From assembly GCA_004124535.1 (NCBI GenBank), contig SCKQ01000023.1, positions 1 through 35,273 of the forward strand: a stretch of DNA of 35,273 bases, written 5' to 3'. This DNA comes from Fidelibacterota bacterium (GTDB lineage: Bacteria > Marinisomatota > Marinisomatia > Marinisomatales > TCS55). The notes below the pieces were generated by a model, which was not told the origin of the DNA, made no database searches, and worked only from the letters and a program-made list of their open reading frames with translations. Positions 33,658-35,273 of the stretch are shown here, in pieces (position 1 is the stretch's first letter; each line of letters opens with the position of its first letter). A program made the translations under genes and the position numbers.

Positions 33658-34704
33658 TTATACAATTCTCGTACCACTATCTGAACTAATTATAAAAGAT
33701 TTACCACCAACTTTTTCAATGGCTTCGGCTACAATTTCAGCATTTTTTGGAGCATAAGCAAACATACATCCCCCGCCTCCTGATCCATTGATCTTACCAC
33801 CCAACGCACCGGCATCTAAAGACGCATCTAGCATAGCTTCGATTTTGGGTGTGCTGACCTGTAAAATATCCCGTAACACAGCATGATGTTGGGTTAAACG
33901 AGTGCCGATCCAAGTAGGATCAGGTCTTACTTTTTCTAATTCGGGTAAAGCTTGTCTCAAAATATTCCTATTTTTGATTGTCCCTTGGAAAATACCTTTC
34001 TCTTCATCATTCAATGGGGACATATCCACATCGGTGCAAGTATGAATGTTAAAATCCGGATTTTTTACTTTTAATTTTTGGATGATCTCCAGCCGGGTAT
34101 CCCGGCAACGTTGCAGAATACTCATAGTATCCTTCGGCTCGCAAGAATCTCCTAAAACAAAAATCCCCAAATTTGGGTTCAAGGATTTGATGGATATCTC
34201 CGGTTCGGACTCTAAATAAAGCAGGTGACCCATGGTGGCGGAATACTGGTCCATCATACCACCTGGTTCCGCAAACTCCAACACCTCTGCTTTATAAGCC
34301 AGTTCACCAATTTTTTGGGCATTCCAAGCTACTGGCGTATCCGCCATACGGGACAAGAAATAAATCCAACTCACCATAACCGCTGATGAACTGCCAACAC
34401 CAGCCTGAATGGGAATTTCGCTAGTAATTTCGCTTTCAAAGCCATTAGAAAAAACAAGTTCCTCTCCACTGCAGATTTTTATTCCGCTTTTGAAATAATC
34501 ACGCGGTTTGGTGTAAACTAAATCATTAAGTAAAAATGACTCCGTTTCACCGATGTCCGGCTTATGAATAATAACTTGCTGATCTTTTCGCTTTTGACCG
34601 GTAATTTGGGCTCGAAGTGATATGGCCATGGCTACCACTGGTAGCCCTAGATAATCCTGGTGCTCTCCGAAAAGACAGATCCTTCCGGGAGTGCTTATTT
34701 CCAC
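33658..34704 (-). CDS. GHMP-family sugar kinase (galactokinase-like)
   Basis: The open frame begins at 34857, but its first 51 residues overlap the upstream symporter in another frame and resemble nothing. The real start is a GTG at 34704, giving (V/M)EISTPGRICLFGEHQDYL, the galactokinase-type first motif. It overlaps the symporter stop by 10 bases, a sign of translational coupling; no clear ribosome site is seen. Motif 2 is QAGVGSSSAVMVSW (ATP loop). 'EPGGMMDQYSATMG' holds the catalytic-base Asp region, and motif 3 is GKINGSGGGGCMFAY. The length is 348 residues. It should phosphorylate a sugar at C1, feeding the nucleotidyltransferase gene that follows. Confidence 0.87.
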   Translation of the reverse strand: MEISTPGRICLFGEHQDYLGLPVVAMAISLRAQITGQKRKDQQVIIHKPDIGETESFLLNDLVYTKPRDYFKSGIKICSGEELVFSNGFESEITSEIPIQAGVGSSSAVMVSWIYFLSRMADTPVAWNAQKIGELAYKAEVLEFAEPGGMMDQYSATMGHLLYLESEPEISIKSLNPNLGIFVLGDSCEPKDTMSILQRCRDTRLEIIQKLKVKNPDFNIHTCTDVDMSPLNDEEKGIFQGTIKNRNILRQALPELEKVRPDPTWIGTRLTQHHAVLRDILQVSTPKIEAMLDASLDAGALGGKINGSGGGGCMFAYAPKNAEIVAEAIEKVGGKSFIISSDSGTRIV

Positions 34705-35273
34705 AAGCGGGTTAAACCAAAAGCTGAAACCCCGGCGAGCCCGATCAATGCGATTCCAAATGGTTCCCCATAAATCAGTTGGCCAACACCAAGGAGTACA
34801 CCATAAACAGCGAAACAGCCGAGCATCATACACAGTATCCCATTTGGTACCGGCCACGGTTCAGAAGAGACTCCATGAGAATATCTCGACCAGCCCGGAC
34901 CACCAGGGTTTACTTTTTTCACAAAGTTCTTAAGTGTTTCTTCATCATCTGGCGGTGTAAAATATGTGGCTACAACCCATACCACAGTGGTTAAAATTGC
35001 GCCAATAACTATTTTCTCCCACCCGGGAAAACTTTGATTGATAAAATTAAAATAAAAAGCAATACATAATGAACTAACCATGGCCACGATCTCTGTGTAG
35101 GCGTTGATCCGCCACCAGAACCAGCGCAGGATATAGATCATTCCCGTACCGGCACCGATCATAAGTAACAGTTCGAACGCCTGGCCAGCGCTGGTCAGGA
35201 AAAGGCCTAGACCGCCTCCAAGAATAATCGATATTACAGTAAATAAGCGGCCTACATTTACTAGGTGTTTTTC
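34695..35273 (-). CDS. Sodium:solute symporter, C-terminal part, runs off the window
   Basis: The minus-strand frame is open from the window edge (GRLFTVISIILGGGLGLFLTS) to a TAA at 34695, 193 codons including the stop. 'GMIYILRWFWWRINAYTEIV' is a strongly conserved SSS-family helix region. A short linker (TPPDDEETLKNFVKKVNPGG) is followed by two more helices. This is a second symporter, distinct from the one at 30775, and its stop overlaps the kinase start. It probably imports the sugar that the kinase phosphorylates. Confidence 0.88.
   Translation of the reverse strand, partial: EKHLVNVGRLFTVISIILGGGLGLFLTSAGQAFELLLMIGAGTGMIYILRWFWWRINAYTEIVAMVSSLCIAFYFNFINQSFPGWEKIVIGAILTTVVWVVATYFTPPDDEETLKNFVKKVNPGGPGWSRYSHGVSSEPWPVPNGILCMMLGCFAVYGVLLGVGQLIYGEPFGIALIGLAGVSAFGLTRLWK

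Noticed and set aside
34705..34857. 51-residue N-terminal extension of the GHMP kinase
   Set aside because: It overlaps the conserved C-terminus of the symporter in another frame and lacks any kinase similarity; the kinase motif starts right after GTG 34704.

Overview
The window is most likely from a marine bacterium of the FCB superphylum, with Candidatus Marinimicrobia (SAR406) as the best guess. Three intact or readthrough genes and one gene remnant end in the FlgD-like / type IX secretion sorting module: a 'PNPF' motif, a 'G.Y.Y.I..G' strand and a final 'K-K/R-x-x-L-L-K'. The DNA is A+T-rich and nearly every gene lies on the minus strand. The phylum assignment is an inference from gene style, not from a marker gene.

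Layout. Bases 1-3,500 are a scarred, mobile-looking region. It holds the start of a tyrosine-recombinase integrase, a tRNA-Lys whose acceptor stem does not pair, a gene with an in-frame TAA, a decayed sorting-domain fragment, greA, the 3' half of a tRNA-Met, and a G+C-rich exported methyltransferase. Bases 3,500-7,260 lie between two copies of a 28-bp terminator-proximal sequence and hold an S9 peptidase broken by one TAA codon and a fatty-acid-hydroxylase-type membrane protein. Bases 7,296-11,100 hold a secreted repeat protein and, divergently, a glucosamine-6-phosphate-deaminase / PIG-L fusion. Bases 11,112-15,091 are a four-gene minus-strand operon: PqqB-like lipoprotein, short-chain dehydrogenase, secreted phosphodiesterase, aldo/keto reductase.

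The most interesting part is 15,166-18,339. Two thioredoxin-fold genes each carry an in-frame TGA exactly where the first cysteine of the CxxC active site belongs. One is a 686-codon exported fusion (beta-propeller, Ig-like, redoxin, sorting domain). The other is a TlpA-like lipoprotein (Trp-TGA-Ser-Pro-Cys). In both, the same protein frame continues intact after the TGA, and a stem-loop follows at the spacing expected of a bacterial SECIS element. TGA also serves as an ordinary stop in greA, the dehydrogenase and the TPP enzyme here. Selenocysteine is therefore the best reading, and both genes would be truncated or missed by a standard gene caller. A conventional CxxC thioredoxin-like protein is co-transcribed 8 bases after the TlpA-like gene. 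Directly upstream is a Tat-exported aminotransferase with a sorting domain.

Bases 18,367-26,966 continue as a long co-directional minus-strand run: aminotransferase, lipoprotein, homocysteine methyltransferase, penicillin-acylase-type amidohydrolase, ILVBL-like TPP enzyme, spore-photoproduct-lyase-like radical SAM protein. A 953-residue MORN/LysM lipoprotein and an SGNH hydrolase follow, each with its own terminator. The right end (30,775-35,273) holds two sodium:solute symporters around a GHMP sugar kinase and a sugar nucleotidyltransferase. It reads as an import-phosphorylate-activate pathway for an unidentified sugar.
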